Of a stretch of 64,000 nucleotides of DNA, positions 8,713 to 17,340 are shown piece after piece; within the stretch, counting starts at the first letter, position 1, and each line of letters starts with the position of its first letter. The notes below the pieces were generated by a model. That model made no database searches, was not told the DNA's origin, and worked only from the letters and a program-made list of their open reading frames with translations. The DNA is from Arachidicoccus terrestris (GTDB lineage: Bacteria > Bacteroidota > Bacteroidia > Chitinophagales > Chitinophagaceae). The position numbers and the translations under genes are program-made. The stretch is from positions 744,001-808,000 of the forward strand of contig NZ_CP083387.1 in NCBI RefSeq assembly GCF_020042345.1, given 5' to 3'.

Positions 8713-9177
8713 ATGAAACGTAGTTTAATCATATCAATCATTTGTTCCTTACTTATTTTGCTATGGATTTATGCAGCAGGAAGTAAGTTACTGCAATATG
8801 ATATATTCAAAATGCAATTATCCAAGCAGCCACTGCCTGAATGGTCCCTCTCTATACTAACATGGGCACTACCTAGCGTAGAAATCTTGACAGTCGCGCT
8901 GCTATGTTTTCAAAGAACGACAAGAATCGGCCTTTTGCTCTCTTTGTTATTAATGTCATGCTTCACGATATATGTCGGCTTAGCTTTAGGCAATGTCTTT
9001 GGAGATCTCCCCTGTGCCTGCGGAGGCATATTTCAAATCCTTGGATGGCGCGGCCACCTGGTACTTAACTTAATATTTACGGCTGTTGCTGCCACCGGAT
9101 ATTATTTACAGATAGAAAAAGGAAGAAATACCAATTATCTAGATATAAGAACCTCAAGGGCGAGTGCAATTGAGTAG
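8713..9177 (+). CDS. MauE/DoxX-like redox-associated membrane protein
   Basis: The 154-residue protein has four predicted membrane helices (about residues 5-23, 45-65, 75-95 and 118-134). It has the cysteine motif DLPCACGGIFQILGW on the loop before the last helix, the hallmark of Bacteroidota MauE/DoxX-like proteins. MauE was named from methylamine dehydrogenase maturation, where it supports disulfide formation in the periplasm; members in Bacteroidota are thought to pass electrons or disulfides across the inner membrane. The next gene encodes a small exported protein with two cysteines, and a thioredoxin-like protein is encoded nearby on the other strand. The three probably act on one another, which is inference. 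Confidence 0.75.
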   Translation: MKRSLIISIICSLLILLWIYAAGSKLLQYDIFKMQLSKQPLPEWSLSILTWALPSVEILTVALLCFQRTTRIGLLLSLLLMSCFTIYVGLALGNVFGDLPCACGGIFQILGWRGHLVLNLIFTAVAATGYYLQIEKGRNTNYLDIRTSRASAIE

Positions 9178-9307
9178 GCATGCTTTACGGGAAGTAAGCT
9201 GAAAACCCAAAAAAGAGTAAGCAGATTGTTCACAAGTTGCGGCGTCATGAAGTCAGGCGCCGGACGACACTGGTATTACATTTTTTTACATTACAAATAC
9301 TTTTTAA

Positions 9308-9637
9308 ATGAAACACATCGCAAAAACCCTTCCGGCATTAGCAGTTGCAGCCGGAATGGCACTAGTCATGGTCACTAGTGGCTTTACAAAGACCAACACC
9401 GACCCATTTTGGGAGCTAAAATCTGGCATCACTCAGGTATCGACCGATCCTTCAGATTATGTACAATCAACCAATAATTGTCAAGGATCTGCCGAATTCT
9501 GTGGCTTTACCGCCCCAGCCATAGGATCTGAGCCAGATATCCCTAATGGAAGCGATCTTGAATCTGATCTTCAAAGCCTTCACGACGATCCTTCAAGTGG
9601 TGCTAATACGTCTCAGGTTATTTCTTTCAAAAACTAG
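9308..9637 (+). CDS. small exported two-cysteine protein (DUF6520-like)
   Basis: The 109-residue product has a basic start and a hydrophobic segment to about residue 25, ending in a signal-peptide-like VTSGFTKT. The mature part is acidic and rich in Ser, Asp and Gly, with only two cysteines, C58 and C65 (NNCQGSAEFCG). Size, export signal and the spaced cysteine pair resemble the small Bacteroidota proteins grouped as DUF6520, which commonly follow MauE-like genes. I infer that the pair forms a disulfide handled by the MauE-like protein and the TlpA-like protein. Function is unknown. A strong terminator follows directly, so this is the end of the transcript. Confidence 0.6.
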   Translation: MKHIAKTLPALAVAAGMALVMVTSGFTKTNTDPFWELKSGITQVSTDPSDYVQSTNNCQGSAEFCGFTAPAIGSEPDIPNGSDLESDLQSLHDDPSSGANTSQVISFKN

Positions 9638-9656
9638 CCTGTACGTCTCTTTATAA

Positions 9657-9695
9657 AGCAGGTAAGGTGTGAAGTCTCCAACTTACCTGCTTTTT
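9657..9695 (+). terminator. Rho-independent terminator of the MauE/two-Cys unit
   Basis: AGCAGGTAAG (9657-9666) pairs perfectly with CTTACCTGCT (9682-9691) over a 15-nt loop and is followed by TTTTGTTT. It lies between convergent genes; the leftward susD-like gene ends at 9701, so it may act in both directions. Confidence 0.85.
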
Positions 9696-9700
9696 GTTTA

Positions 9701-11089
9701 CTACCTAGCATTTTGTGCAAAATCGCTGTAATCTATTGCTGCGTCAGGAATCAAAAATGCATAATGTAGATTATCAGGTGGCAGTTCATATAACTTGCCG
9801 TTAATAATCCTTTTGGGAATAATCTTATCTCCACCTAGCTGATTTAACCTGCGAATGTCAATCCACCGACACATTCTTCTAAAACATAACTCCTTGCGCC
9901 GCATGTCAAGAATAAAACCTACAACTTCTTTCGAGCTACTGGAACTAAAAGCAGTATATCCCCGTTTTTCAAATCTATTTTTACAAAGACTATTTATTAT
10001 ACTCACCGCTTCGGAAAGATTACCGAGTCTCGCTTCAGATTCGGCTTTTATAAGGTATACCTCATCAACAGAAAATCCTCCATAGAGTTTATTACCACCG
10101 GCCCCGCCATTATAATATCCATTAAAGGCCACCTTGCCGTTATAGCTATCAAAATAAAGTACCTTTCTCAGATCATTATCTGCATAACTTCGGTAAAGCG
10201 TCGAGTCAACTAACGCTTTACTAGGCAATAATACCGCATTATAACCGACATCAGCGTACCAAATTGTCTCAGTGTTGAAGTAAGGAAAAGGTATAGCGGC
10301 ACTCGTGTCGATATCATTATAATCAATTAATTTGTTTTGCAATTCCAAACAAGAGTCTGAGAATGCAGCCGCACTTTTAAAATCCTGTACAACTAACATA
10401 ACATTTGACAGAGCCGCATAGACAGCCGCCTTATTGGGCCTAAGCAGGGTCGATTGTACTTTAGGAAGAAATTTAGCTGCTGACTCCAAATCCTCTATAA
10501 TTTGATCATAATTCTGTTGAAGTGTAGGCCGAGTCGCCTTAACATTAAAATCTGAGGTCAGTCTTAACGGCACACCCAGGCGTTCAGACGCGGATGCTGG
10601 ATTATAAGGCAATGCATAAACTTGTGCAAGCTGAAAATGGGTTAGTCCACGATAGAACAAAGCCTCTCCCATAACTGCCCTGAGATCGGAGCGTTTAGCT
10701 CCATCTAAACCAACTTTCTCCGAATATTCGAGGACTATATTAGAGCAGAATATTCTCCGATAGGCGTTAAGCCAGTCTGTCCGTACATCTGTCGGCTCCC
10801 TCTCTAGCCCCCAATTATAATACGGAAGAGTGGTATTTGACGATAACGAGCCGTATACATCATCAGTTAAAAAATAATCGTCACTAGCCAATGCTCCATA
10901 AGACGAATAGCCATCATTCATTGTCATATTATTGTCTAAAATAGCCCGTAAATCGCCTACTGAGTGAGGTATGGTCAAAGACTTATCGGGAGATTTCTCC
11001 AAATACTTCTTGCAAGAGCAAAAAACCGATAAGAAAATTAATGTAACGAAAAAACATATGGTTCTGGAATAAGGATATTTTGTCGTCAT
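9701..11089 (-). CDS. SusD/RagB-family outer-membrane lipoprotein
   Basis: The 462-residue protein has a signal peptide ending in a lipobox region (FLSVFCSCKKYLEKSP) and so should be a lipoprotein. It then shows the SusD/RagB N-terminal pattern of a short imperfect-helical-repeat domain. The family sits as a lid on the SusC porin and hands ligand to it; RagB-type members bind peptides, others glycans. It is 16 bp downstream of a SusC gene and no carbohydrate enzyme is near, while a TlpA-like thioredoxin is the first gene of the operon. A peptide or other non-sugar ligand is therefore as likely as a glycan. It is shorter than the 589-residue SusD of the sugar locus. Confidence 0.85.
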   Translation of the reverse strand: MTTKYPYSRTICFFVTLIFLSVFCSCKKYLEKSPDKSLTIPHSVGDLRAILDNNMTMNDGYSSYGALASDDYFLTDDVYGSLSSNTTLPYYNWGLEREPTDVRTDWLNAYRRIFCSNIVLEYSEKVGLDGAKRSDLRAVMGEALFYRGLTHFQLAQVYALPYNPASASERLGVPLRLTSDFNVKATRPTLQQNYDQIIEDLESAAKFLPKVQSTLLRPNKAAVYAALSNVMLVVQDFKSAAAFSDSCLELQNKLIDYNDIDTSAAIPFPYFNTETIWYADVGYNAVLLPSKALVDSTLYRSYADNDLRKVLYFDSYNGKVAFNGYYNGGAGGNKLYGGFSVDEVYLIKAESEARLGNLSEAVSIINSLCKNRFEKRGYTAFSSSSSKEVVGFILDMRRKELCFRRMCRWIDIRRLNQLGGDKIIPKRIINGKLYELPPDNLHYAFLIPDAAIDYSDFAQNAR

Positions 11090-11105
11090 AAGTGGTAATT
11101 TAATA

Positions 11106-14100
11106 TTAAAAATTAATTTTCATCCCAATCGAAAACGATCTAGGTTTCGGATATCTTAAATAAACATCTGGATCTAGCCCTAAACCATTTCTCCTCCATA
11201 ATATGCCTAAATTATCTCCGTATATATATGCTTCAATAGCAGGCCATTTACCATCATCTGGAAAGCGGTACGCCAGCTTGACATCTTTTAATCTAATGTT
11301 ATCCCCTTTTTCAACTGTAACCACGGAATTAGTGAAAAAATTATCTCTATAGTAATCGGCGGGGTAAATCAAAGACGGGATGTCAGTATAATTCTCATCG
11401 CCCGACTCTTTCCACCTTTTATTAAAATCAGCATTACTAAATCCACCGCTATTTACTGACGTATAATTTATTGTTGGTCTTCTGAAGTAGTAGCCAAATT
11501 TGTAGGAAATATTGAATGATAAGGAGAAATTCTTATACGAGAATTCGTTTAGCCATGAACCGAAATATGGAGGCACAGCCGGTCCAGAAATCACAAGGTC
11601 ATTCCAAGTAGACTTATTGGAAATGTTAATATAATTTTCAGACCTCTTACCCTCGAAAAAACCAATAGGGTTGCCATTCTCAGGGTTAAGTCCACCCCAT
11701 TTGTAGCTAATAATATTATAGGGAGGTAAACCAATTTTCGGTGATATCTCATGACCGTCTCCAATATATCTATGAGCTGGGTTTTGAAGAAAATACTCAC
11801 TCACCTTAACATTGTCGTAGGAAAGCATCAAAGTGCTATTCCATCTAATCTTCCTTCGAAGTATATGTGCATCTAAAGTAACATCAACCCCATGAGCTTC
11901 CAGGCTTGCAACATTTTGCCTCAAACTGGCAAATCCGGTCAATGTCAGATCGATTGGCGATGCCGTAATAAGATCAGATGAGTTCTTGATATAATACTCG
12001 ACTGTCCCATCTAATATCCCATCTACTATTCCAAAATCAACAGCTAGGTTAATCATCTTTATTTTCTCCCATCTCAAATCTGGATTAGGTGGGTTACTTA
12101 TTCTTGCAGACGGTAAGTGACTGGTTACAGAATTATTAGTCCTGTATGACAAAGTAGTAACCGCCGGAACTGAACTATTAACATTTCCACTAAAACCAAG
12201 TGTTGATCTGAATTTAAGATATGGAATGAAGCCGATATTGTAGAACTTTTCCTTAGAGATTATCCAGGAAACTCCAGCAGACCACAATGGTTTCCATCTA
12301 TTGTTAGTAGCTACACCTAAAATATTAGAAGCGTCCTTTCTCGCGCTTAAAGATAAGCTAACTCTATTGTCATAATTATAGCCAATATTTCCATAAATAG
12401 AGACCATTCTATTCAAGTGACCGGAAAACCCTGTTAGGTTGGGAACGACAGGATTGTAACTTAAACCATCAAGAACAGGTTGGCGATATACTGTATTGGT
12501 GTTTATGAACGTCGCATTTACATCGTTATACCCATAAACGCGATTCTTATTTCCAGATGTCTCAACCTGTCGAACCTCCCCACCCACGATAGCATTTACA
12601 GCATGCTTCTCTAAAAAGACTTTATCAAAATCGATTTGTCCGCGAAAATTATTAGTGAAAGCACTAACGCTTTGAAGGTCTTGAATACCGCCAACTGGAA
12701 CGCCATGACTCACGTCATCTCCATCAATATAAGTAAAAAGATTAATCAGGTTTCTGGCATAATAGCTATTCTTTTTAAAGTAATCCTGAATCTTTGTCCT
12801 TTCCTCCCCATGCTGATAAAATAATTGAATTTTCATAAACGGTAAAAACTCATATGTTGCATGCGCATTAAGTATTAAGTTCGATCTAGATATACCGTGC
12901 AAAACTGCTCCTCGATCCAAAAGTGGAGAATAACTCCAATCAAGTAACTTTCCATTTCCTGCCGTATCTTTAAAGTCTGAGCGATAATCCTTATCGATAT
13001 AGGCAGGTGTTCCGTCTGCATTAACCAGCGAAGCATATGGATACAAAATTGTGTTATCTATATAGGTAATAGGATACGTTCCATTATTATTCTGTTTTGC
13101 CCATGAGCCTGTATAACTAAACTCTAGCGAAAGTCTCTTTATAGGACTAAACTTCAGCTGTGAATGCCAAGTCGTTCTTTGATTGTCGTCACCTACTAAC
13201 GAAGACAGATCTTTGGCATAACTCAAAGATGTCAAATATGAAAATGTCTTCCCACCTCCAGAAATGCTAGCAGCATATTGCTGTTGCAATGCCCTGCGAA
13301 ATAAATAGTCCATGTAATCTTTGCGAATGTCGTTATCTCGATAAGCATCTATTTGCAACTGAGCGTCAGAGGAACTAATCTCTCCATCCCTTTCTTGCTG
13401 CAGAATACTTATAACCGGAGTTACAACAGGATAATTACGGTTGTCAGACAAAGTAGCATCATAATATCCATTGTCAAATAGAAACTTCTCATAATCAATA
13501 TAATCCGATGAGCTCATCTGCGACATAGCAAATAAATCTGGCTTATCAGTCACCATCAAATTACTACTAATGGTCAATTTTGCCTTCTGATTATATCTTC
13601 CGGATTTAGTGGTAATCACGATAACCCCATTTCCCGCCTTCGCGCCCCAGATTGAAGCAGCTGCAGCATCTCGCAGAATAGTCACGTCTTGTATATCATT
13701 CGGATTGATATCATCGATATCTCCCTCATAAGGAAAGTTATCCAATACAATCAAGGGACTGCTGACCTCCGGCCTTTCTGTTAATGTTCCCACCCCCCTT
13801 ATAGTTAGCGGCGTATGTGTGCCAGACTTATCTACCAAAAGGCTATTTGTAACTCCATCAAGCCTATCTATGATATTTGAACTGACGGACCGATTAAGTA
13901 ACTTTTGATCAATATGTATGAAAGAACCAGTTGCTCTTTCCTTCGGTAGAGCTTGATACCCCGTTTTCACAATAACCTCTCGAAGTTTATTTGAATCCAG
14001 AGGAGAAAGAAAGATTACATGGCCCGAAAGCAAATTTTGATGTATCTCCAAAAATGCCGTCACATACCCAACCCTCTCAATTCGGATAGAATCCTTAGGT

Positions 14101-14288
14101 CTAATCAACATTCTAAAATATCCACTATCATCTGACACTGCATGCTCACCTGAATAAAGTGACGTAATAACTGCTCCAGAAAGAGATTCTTTAGAATTGC
14201 GATCCAAAATTCGCCACCTTAGAGAGTCTTGCGCAACTAAATGTGTACTAATTGTTATTGAAAACAATAGAATAAAAATATTCTTCAT
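11106..14288 (-). CDS. SusC/RagA-family TonB-dependent transporter
   Basis: From the ATG at 14288 (a TTG two codons upstream is less likely) the product is 1060 residues with signal peptide MKNIFILLFSITISTHLVAQ. A carboxypeptidase-regulatory-like domain follows, though its sequence is divergent. The plug domain comes next (GVTNSLLVDKSG, TPLTIRGVGTLTERPEVSSP, ILRDAAAASIWGAKAGNGVI, all SusC signatures). The barrel ends in an aromatic strand (SFSIGMKINF). It lies between the TlpA-like gene (43 bp upstream) and the susD-like gene (16 bp downstream), forming an operon. No ECF sigma factor or anti-sigma gene is nearby. The A+T-rich coding sequence differs from that of the sugar-locus susC. Confidence 0.9.
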   Translation of the reverse strand: MKNIFILLFSITISTHLVAQDSLRWRILDRNSKESLSGAVITSLYSGEHAVSDDSGYFRMLIRPKDSIRIERVGYVTAFLEIHQNLLSGHVIFLSPLDSNKLREVIVKTGYQALPKERATGSFIHIDQKLLNRSVSSNIIDRLDGVTNSLLVDKSGTHTPLTIRGVGTLTERPEVSSPLIVLDNFPYEGDIDDINPNDIQDVTILRDAAAASIWGAKAGNGVIVITTKSGRYNQKAKLTISSNLMVTDKPDLFAMSQMSSSDYIDYEKFLFDNGYYDATLSDNRNYPVVTPVISILQQERDGEISSSDAQLQIDAYRDNDIRKDYMDYLFRRALQQQYAASISGGGKTFSYLTSLSYAKDLSSLVGDDNQRTTWHSQLKFSPIKRLSLEFSYTGSWAKQNNNGTYPITYIDNTILYPYASLVNADGTPAYIDKDYRSDFKDTAGNGKLLDWSYSPLLDRGAVLHGISRSNLILNAHATYEFLPFMKIQLFYQHGEERTKIQDYFKKNSYYARNLINLFTYIDGDDVSHGVPVGGIQDLQSVSAFTNNFRGQIDFDKVFLEKHAVNAIVGGEVRQVETSGNKNRVYGYNDVNATFINTNTVYRQPVLDGLSYNPVVPNLTGFSGHLNRMVSIYGNIGYNYDNRVSLSLSARKDASNILGVATNNRWKPLWSAGVSWIISKEKFYNIGFIPYLKFRSTLGFSGNVNSSVPAVTTLSYRTNNSVTSHLPSARISNPPNPDLRWEKIKMINLAVDFGIVDGILDGTVEYYIKNSSDLITASPIDLTLTGFASLRQNVASLEAHGVDVTLDAHILRRKIRWNSTLMLSYDNVKVSEYFLQNPAHRYIGDGHEISPKIGLPPYNIISYKWGGLNPENGNPIGFFEGKRSENYINISNKSTWNDLVISGPAVPPYFGSWLNEFSYKNFSLSFNISYKFGYYFRRPTINYTSVNSGGFSNADFNKRWKESGDENYTDIPSLIYPADYYRDNFFTNSVVTVEKGDNIRLKDVKLAYRFPDDGKWPAIEAYIYGDNLGILWRRNGLGLDPDVYLRYPKPRSFSIGMKINF

Positions 14289-14331
14289 GAACAATTTTCT
14301 TTTAGTTTATTAGTTATAAATTAAATCGTTG

Positions 14332-15717
14332 CTAATCTGAAACCACAATCATATCCAGCTCCATTTGAGTTTTTCGCAGGCATAAGCCGTATAAATACAA
14401 TGCCTGATTTATCTCTTTAATATCAAGGATATTTTTAATATTAAGATCGATATCTATATTTCGGTCTTTTAGATGACTCACAATAATGGGCGATACCCTT
14501 CGATTTGCGCCCCTGATATTAAAAAAATCAACTAATACGGAAAGAGGCCGATTTCTTATTTTAATCGGTTGTCCGCTGTCAGGATAAAAATTCGACTCCG
14601 CCTTGCCACCTTTTGATTTTAATGGAAGCATGTCTTTTCTAATCTGAACCAATTCATAACAGGCAACCTTGCGTTTTTGAATTCTAACTGACAGGCCCAA
14701 ATGTGACCCAAAATCCAAAAAGATTCGAGCAACTCTAACTGAGTCAGAGATATCTGGTGGAAATGTAGCGCTATAACAATATGTGTTTAAAAGCGGCCAA
14801 TCAATTTTTTCATTCTTAGTCTTTAATATTCTAGAGGAGTCCTGCACATTAAGAATTATTCTATTAGGATGGAATCTCCGGTGAAGCACAGCAAGCAAAA
14901 AAGGCAACGGCTCAAAATTGACATAAAATTCTTCCTTAAGCAGACTATCTTTACTGTATCTAACTCCCGAATAATTAATCGGTGCATTATCAATAAATCC
15001 GGTAAAAATTGATTTACCGTAGAGTCTTCCATTTAATACATAATTATCAATTCCTGCATTAATATCAAAAGTTACATAGTCGTCCTTTACGGGAAGATTC
15101 ATATTTTTTCCAGCTATAAAAGAGTCAATATTGAAAGCAGAAACATACATCGAGCTTGTGATCGCTTTTATTTCTAACTCTTTACTAATCCATATTTCAT
15201 GTGGGATCGTACGATATTTTATTAACTGATTCAAAATACTATCTTCAACAATAAATGTCAGATCGATATTCTTAACCTTAGAATTGCTTTTAAGAAACTC
15301 TTTGATACGTTTCTCTGATTCTCTAGTTATAACAAAAACTTTCAGGGAATCTCTGTATTTCCTTTGCATTGAATCTAAATGTGGTAACATCGCGATACAA
15401 CTGCTACAGGTCGTCGCAAAGAAATCCAAAATGATTGGCTTATTGATATCACTTAGGTTCTCTTCATTTATCTCGTGCCCAAGCGTGTGAGAGATTGAGA
15501 TATCCGGTAATCTATCTCCTACTTTAAACGTCCTTATCTGCCCTTTGGTTGAATAACAAAAGCCAAGCAAAAGAAAACATAAAATTAATCGCTGAAAATT
15601 TTCGCAATAATACCATTTAGCCCTCCGGCAGGCCCGGTAACTATCAACAAAAGAAGTTAGAATTTTATAAAAGCTGATAAGTCTTGATCGGCCCGTTAAA
15701 CATAACTGGTTTTTCAT
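14332..15717 (-). CDS. TlpA-like thioredoxin-fold protein with unknown C-terminal domain
   Basis: From ATG 15717 the protein has 461 residues; the longer frame starts with TTG. Residues 43-58 form a hydrophobic segment, giving a signal anchor or an unusually late signal peptide preceded by about 40 basic residues. A redoxin domain follows with FFATTCSSCIAMLPH, active-site cysteines at 104 and 107. Residues from about 200 to the end match no domain I recognise. It is the first gene of the TlpA-SusC-SusD operon. TlpA-like proteins reduce disulfides in the periplasm; here the likely partner is the two-Cys exported protein encoded convergently. That link is inferred from position and shared redox chemistry. 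Confidence 0.75.
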   Translation of the reverse strand: MKNQLCLTGRSRLISFYKILTSFVDSYRACRRAKWYYCENFQRLILCFLLLGFCYSTKGQIRTFKVGDRLPDISISHTLGHEINEENLSDINKPIILDFFATTCSSCIAMLPHLDSMQRKYRDSLKVFVITRESEKRIKEFLKSNSKVKNIDLTFIVEDSILNQLIKYRTIPHEIWISKELEIKAITSSMYVSAFNIDSFIAGKNMNLPVKDDYVTFDINAGIDNYVLNGRLYGKSIFTGFIDNAPINYSGVRYSKDSLLKEEFYVNFEPLPFLLAVLHRRFHPNRIILNVQDSSRILKTKNEKIDWPLLNTYCYSATFPPDISDSVRVARIFLDFGSHLGLSVRIQKRKVACYELVQIRKDMLPLKSKGGKAESNFYPDSGQPIKIRNRPLSVLVDFFNIRGANRRVSPIIVSHLKDRNIDIDLNIKNILDIKEINQALYLYGLCLRKTQMELDMIVVSD

Positions 15718-16016
15718 GAAAATTGTGTTTAGAGTCAAAAATTATCTTGAATTTTATTCGCCAGGCAAGTTGGACTTTGGATTTTCTAATGAGCCTATTC
15801 CATATAGTATTAGGTTATTTTTTGAAGTAACCACAAATAAATATACTCGTCGCTAGATTTTAAATGATAAATACAAGCAAAAGCCGGCCATAGCAAATCT
15901 CATTAATAGATCTGCCATTCCATTTGAGGATGGAAAATAGGTTGTATCTTAGCAGTTGCAACACATTTAAGATTCGCCTTCAACCACCTCTAGAATAAAC
16001 ATGATTTAGAGGAGCT

Positions 16017-16138
16017 ATGAGCCGGCAAACAGGTGAAATGACCTTTGGGTGAGCTAATTGCTCATCTTCGGGCTTTTTTCACCTATAAGTTTAGCAATCT
16101 TATTCTGGCGCACAAATAACGTTCTTTAAAATAGTTGT
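16017..16138 (+). pseudogene. possible frameshifted gene fragment
   Basis: ATG 16017, with AGAGGAG just before it, opens an 11-codon frame, MSRQTGEMTFG, ended by TGA. Skipping one G at 16047-16049 would continue it as GELIAHLRAFFTYKFSNLIL and four more residues to TAA. The joined peptide looks protein-like but I cannot name a family. It may equally be a chance effect of the hairpins in the same stretch. Confidence 0.2.
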
Positions 16139-16304
16139 TTTGGCTGTATAAGGATGGAGGCATATTACACCCAAAAGACGAGGTGTTTTTACACTACAGA
16201 AAACGTAGGTAAAGACATTCCGATCCTTGAATAAAATAGGCAAACTCGCGATCATAGTTTAAAAAGTTGTTCAGCGAGTTCCTTTATGGGAAGGGAAAAC
16301 AAAA

Positions 16305-16430
16305 TGCGGGCAGCGCCCCCTGCCCCACTGTCAACGAGGTACGACCAAGCACCTTAGCCACAGTTTCCAGCAAGGGGACTACTACCCGCACCTCGCAAAT
16401 ATACGTAAGTGACGGGGTAATAGAATCCCC
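16305..16430. ncRNA. candidate structured RNA or transfer-related element
   Basis: This block is markedly richer in G+C than its surroundings. GGGCAG (16308-16313) pairs with CTGCCC (16320-16325). TGCGGG (16305-16310) can pair with CCCGCA (16385-16390), and CGAGG (16335-16339) with CCTCG (16391-16395); the last two interleave, so they would form a pseudoknot or exclude each other. GGGG (16414-16417) pairs with CCCC (16427-16430). Both strands have short open frames here, which suggests base composition rather than coding. It matches no riboswitch or RNA that I recognise. Confidence 0.3.
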
Positions 16431-16568
16431 ATGTGGCTCCGTGGCTTAAAAATGGTCGTTTTCGTTGACGGAACTCATTGAATGAGAGATATGACTCTCT
16501 GCATCAAAACAAAGGTAAGCATAAATATCGTAACTACAAAATTATAACATCGAAAATAAATTAAATAA

Positions 16569-17132
16569 TTGAAGGTGGACGAAAACAACAGAGTCAGGGA
16601 CTTAATAAAGAAATACCGAGCACATTTCAAGCTGTCACAACCAGATCTTGTAAAGCTTACCGATATTCGGCAAAGTACTTATAGAGGAATGGAAGAAGGC
16701 ACTTCAATTGTTGATTTTGAAAGAACAAATAAGATTGCCAGTATATATGGACTTAAAGTGTGGGAATTCATCAACCCAGAGCAGGAAATTCCCGATTTTG
16801 AACATTTAGCTGCAAAAACAAAAAAGCTAATACGTTCCAAAGACACGAATAAAAACGGTGTAAAATATGCTAATCTTCAGCTTCCAAAGCACATTGAAAT
16901 CGTTTTGAAATCAGGTAATCTACCACAAGAGTTTGCAGCCACTGATATTTGGGAACTATTACCTCCCGCAATCAAAGAGAAAATAAGCCCAATTAGAATA
17001 ACGGACTCTTTAAAGAAAGGCGCTTTAAGGAAAAAAGTCGAAGACACAGGTAGAAAGCGTGGCCATCAGAAGTTATACAGATTAATAGAAGAGCTATCCA
17101 ACAATAATATTGAACAGGGAGATAAAGAATAG
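16569..17132 (+). CDS. XRE-type helix-turn-helix protein
   Basis: The frame is bounded upstream by a stop at 16566-16568, so translation must begin at TTG 16569 or GTG 16575; the product is about 187 residues. Residues 10-65 form an XRE-like DNA-binding domain (KLSQPDLVKLTDIRQSTYRG, then a helix and YGLKVWEFINPE). The rest is charged and helical, ending in a basic stretch (KKVEDTGRKRGHQKLYRLIE), which may be a second DNA- or protein-binding part. Neighbours give no clue to its target. It converges on the LacI gene of the sugar locus. Confidence 0.65.
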   Translation: MKVDENNRVRDLIKKYRAHFKLSQPDLVKLTDIRQSTYRGMEEGTSIVDFERTNKIASIYGLKVWEFINPEQEIPDFEHLAAKTKKLIRSKDTNKNGVKYANLQLPKHIEIVLKSGNLPQEFAATDIWELLPPAIKEKISPIRITDSLKKGALRKKVEDTGRKRGHQKLYRLIEELSNNNIEQGDKE

Positions 17133-17340
17133 GCAACATGTCACATTTGCCAAAATTAGATGCCGATTGAGCAGTTGGAAGCAGCATTCCGTTGTTCTGG
17201 TGCCTACAATTTCAGGCTGATCCTAGCTTAAAAATATATTGGACAATCAGATTACTCTCTGAAAAACGACACTTGGTTCCCAGGTCTTACAAAACCAACA
17301 TCGGTCGTGTGTACCTGGTACATGTCCAGGTCCTAAATAA

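Larger units (their letters stand above)
15718..16568. other. 850-bp non-coding region with structured segments
   Basis: No intact gene is convincing here. The part next to the TlpA-like start is A+T rich and should hold its promoter. At 15987-16012 CCTCTA pairs with TAGAGG. AGGTGAAA (16031-16038) pairs with TTTCACCT (16077-16084) around an inner TGAGC/GCTCA hairpin. ACACC...GGTGT followed by T residues (16167-16190) resembles a weak rightward terminator. A G+C-rich structured block occupies 16305-16430 and has its own entry. GAGAG...CTCTC near 16485-16500 precedes the XRE gene. Confidence 0.4.

Noticed and set aside
16017-16084. Known riboswitch or tmRNA in the non-coding gap
   Set aside because: Stems are present but none of the conserved sequence of TPP, SAM, cobalamin or tmRNA could be found.
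16267-16449. 60-codon frame in the structured G+C-rich segment
   Set aside because: The opposite strand is also largely open over the same stretch, and the sequence is explained by base pairing; nothing protein-like is conserved to my knowledge.
17313-17331. Hairpin ACCTGG/CCAGGT at the 3' end of the LacI gene as terminator
   Set aside because: The stem is only six bp and no T-run follows on either strand.
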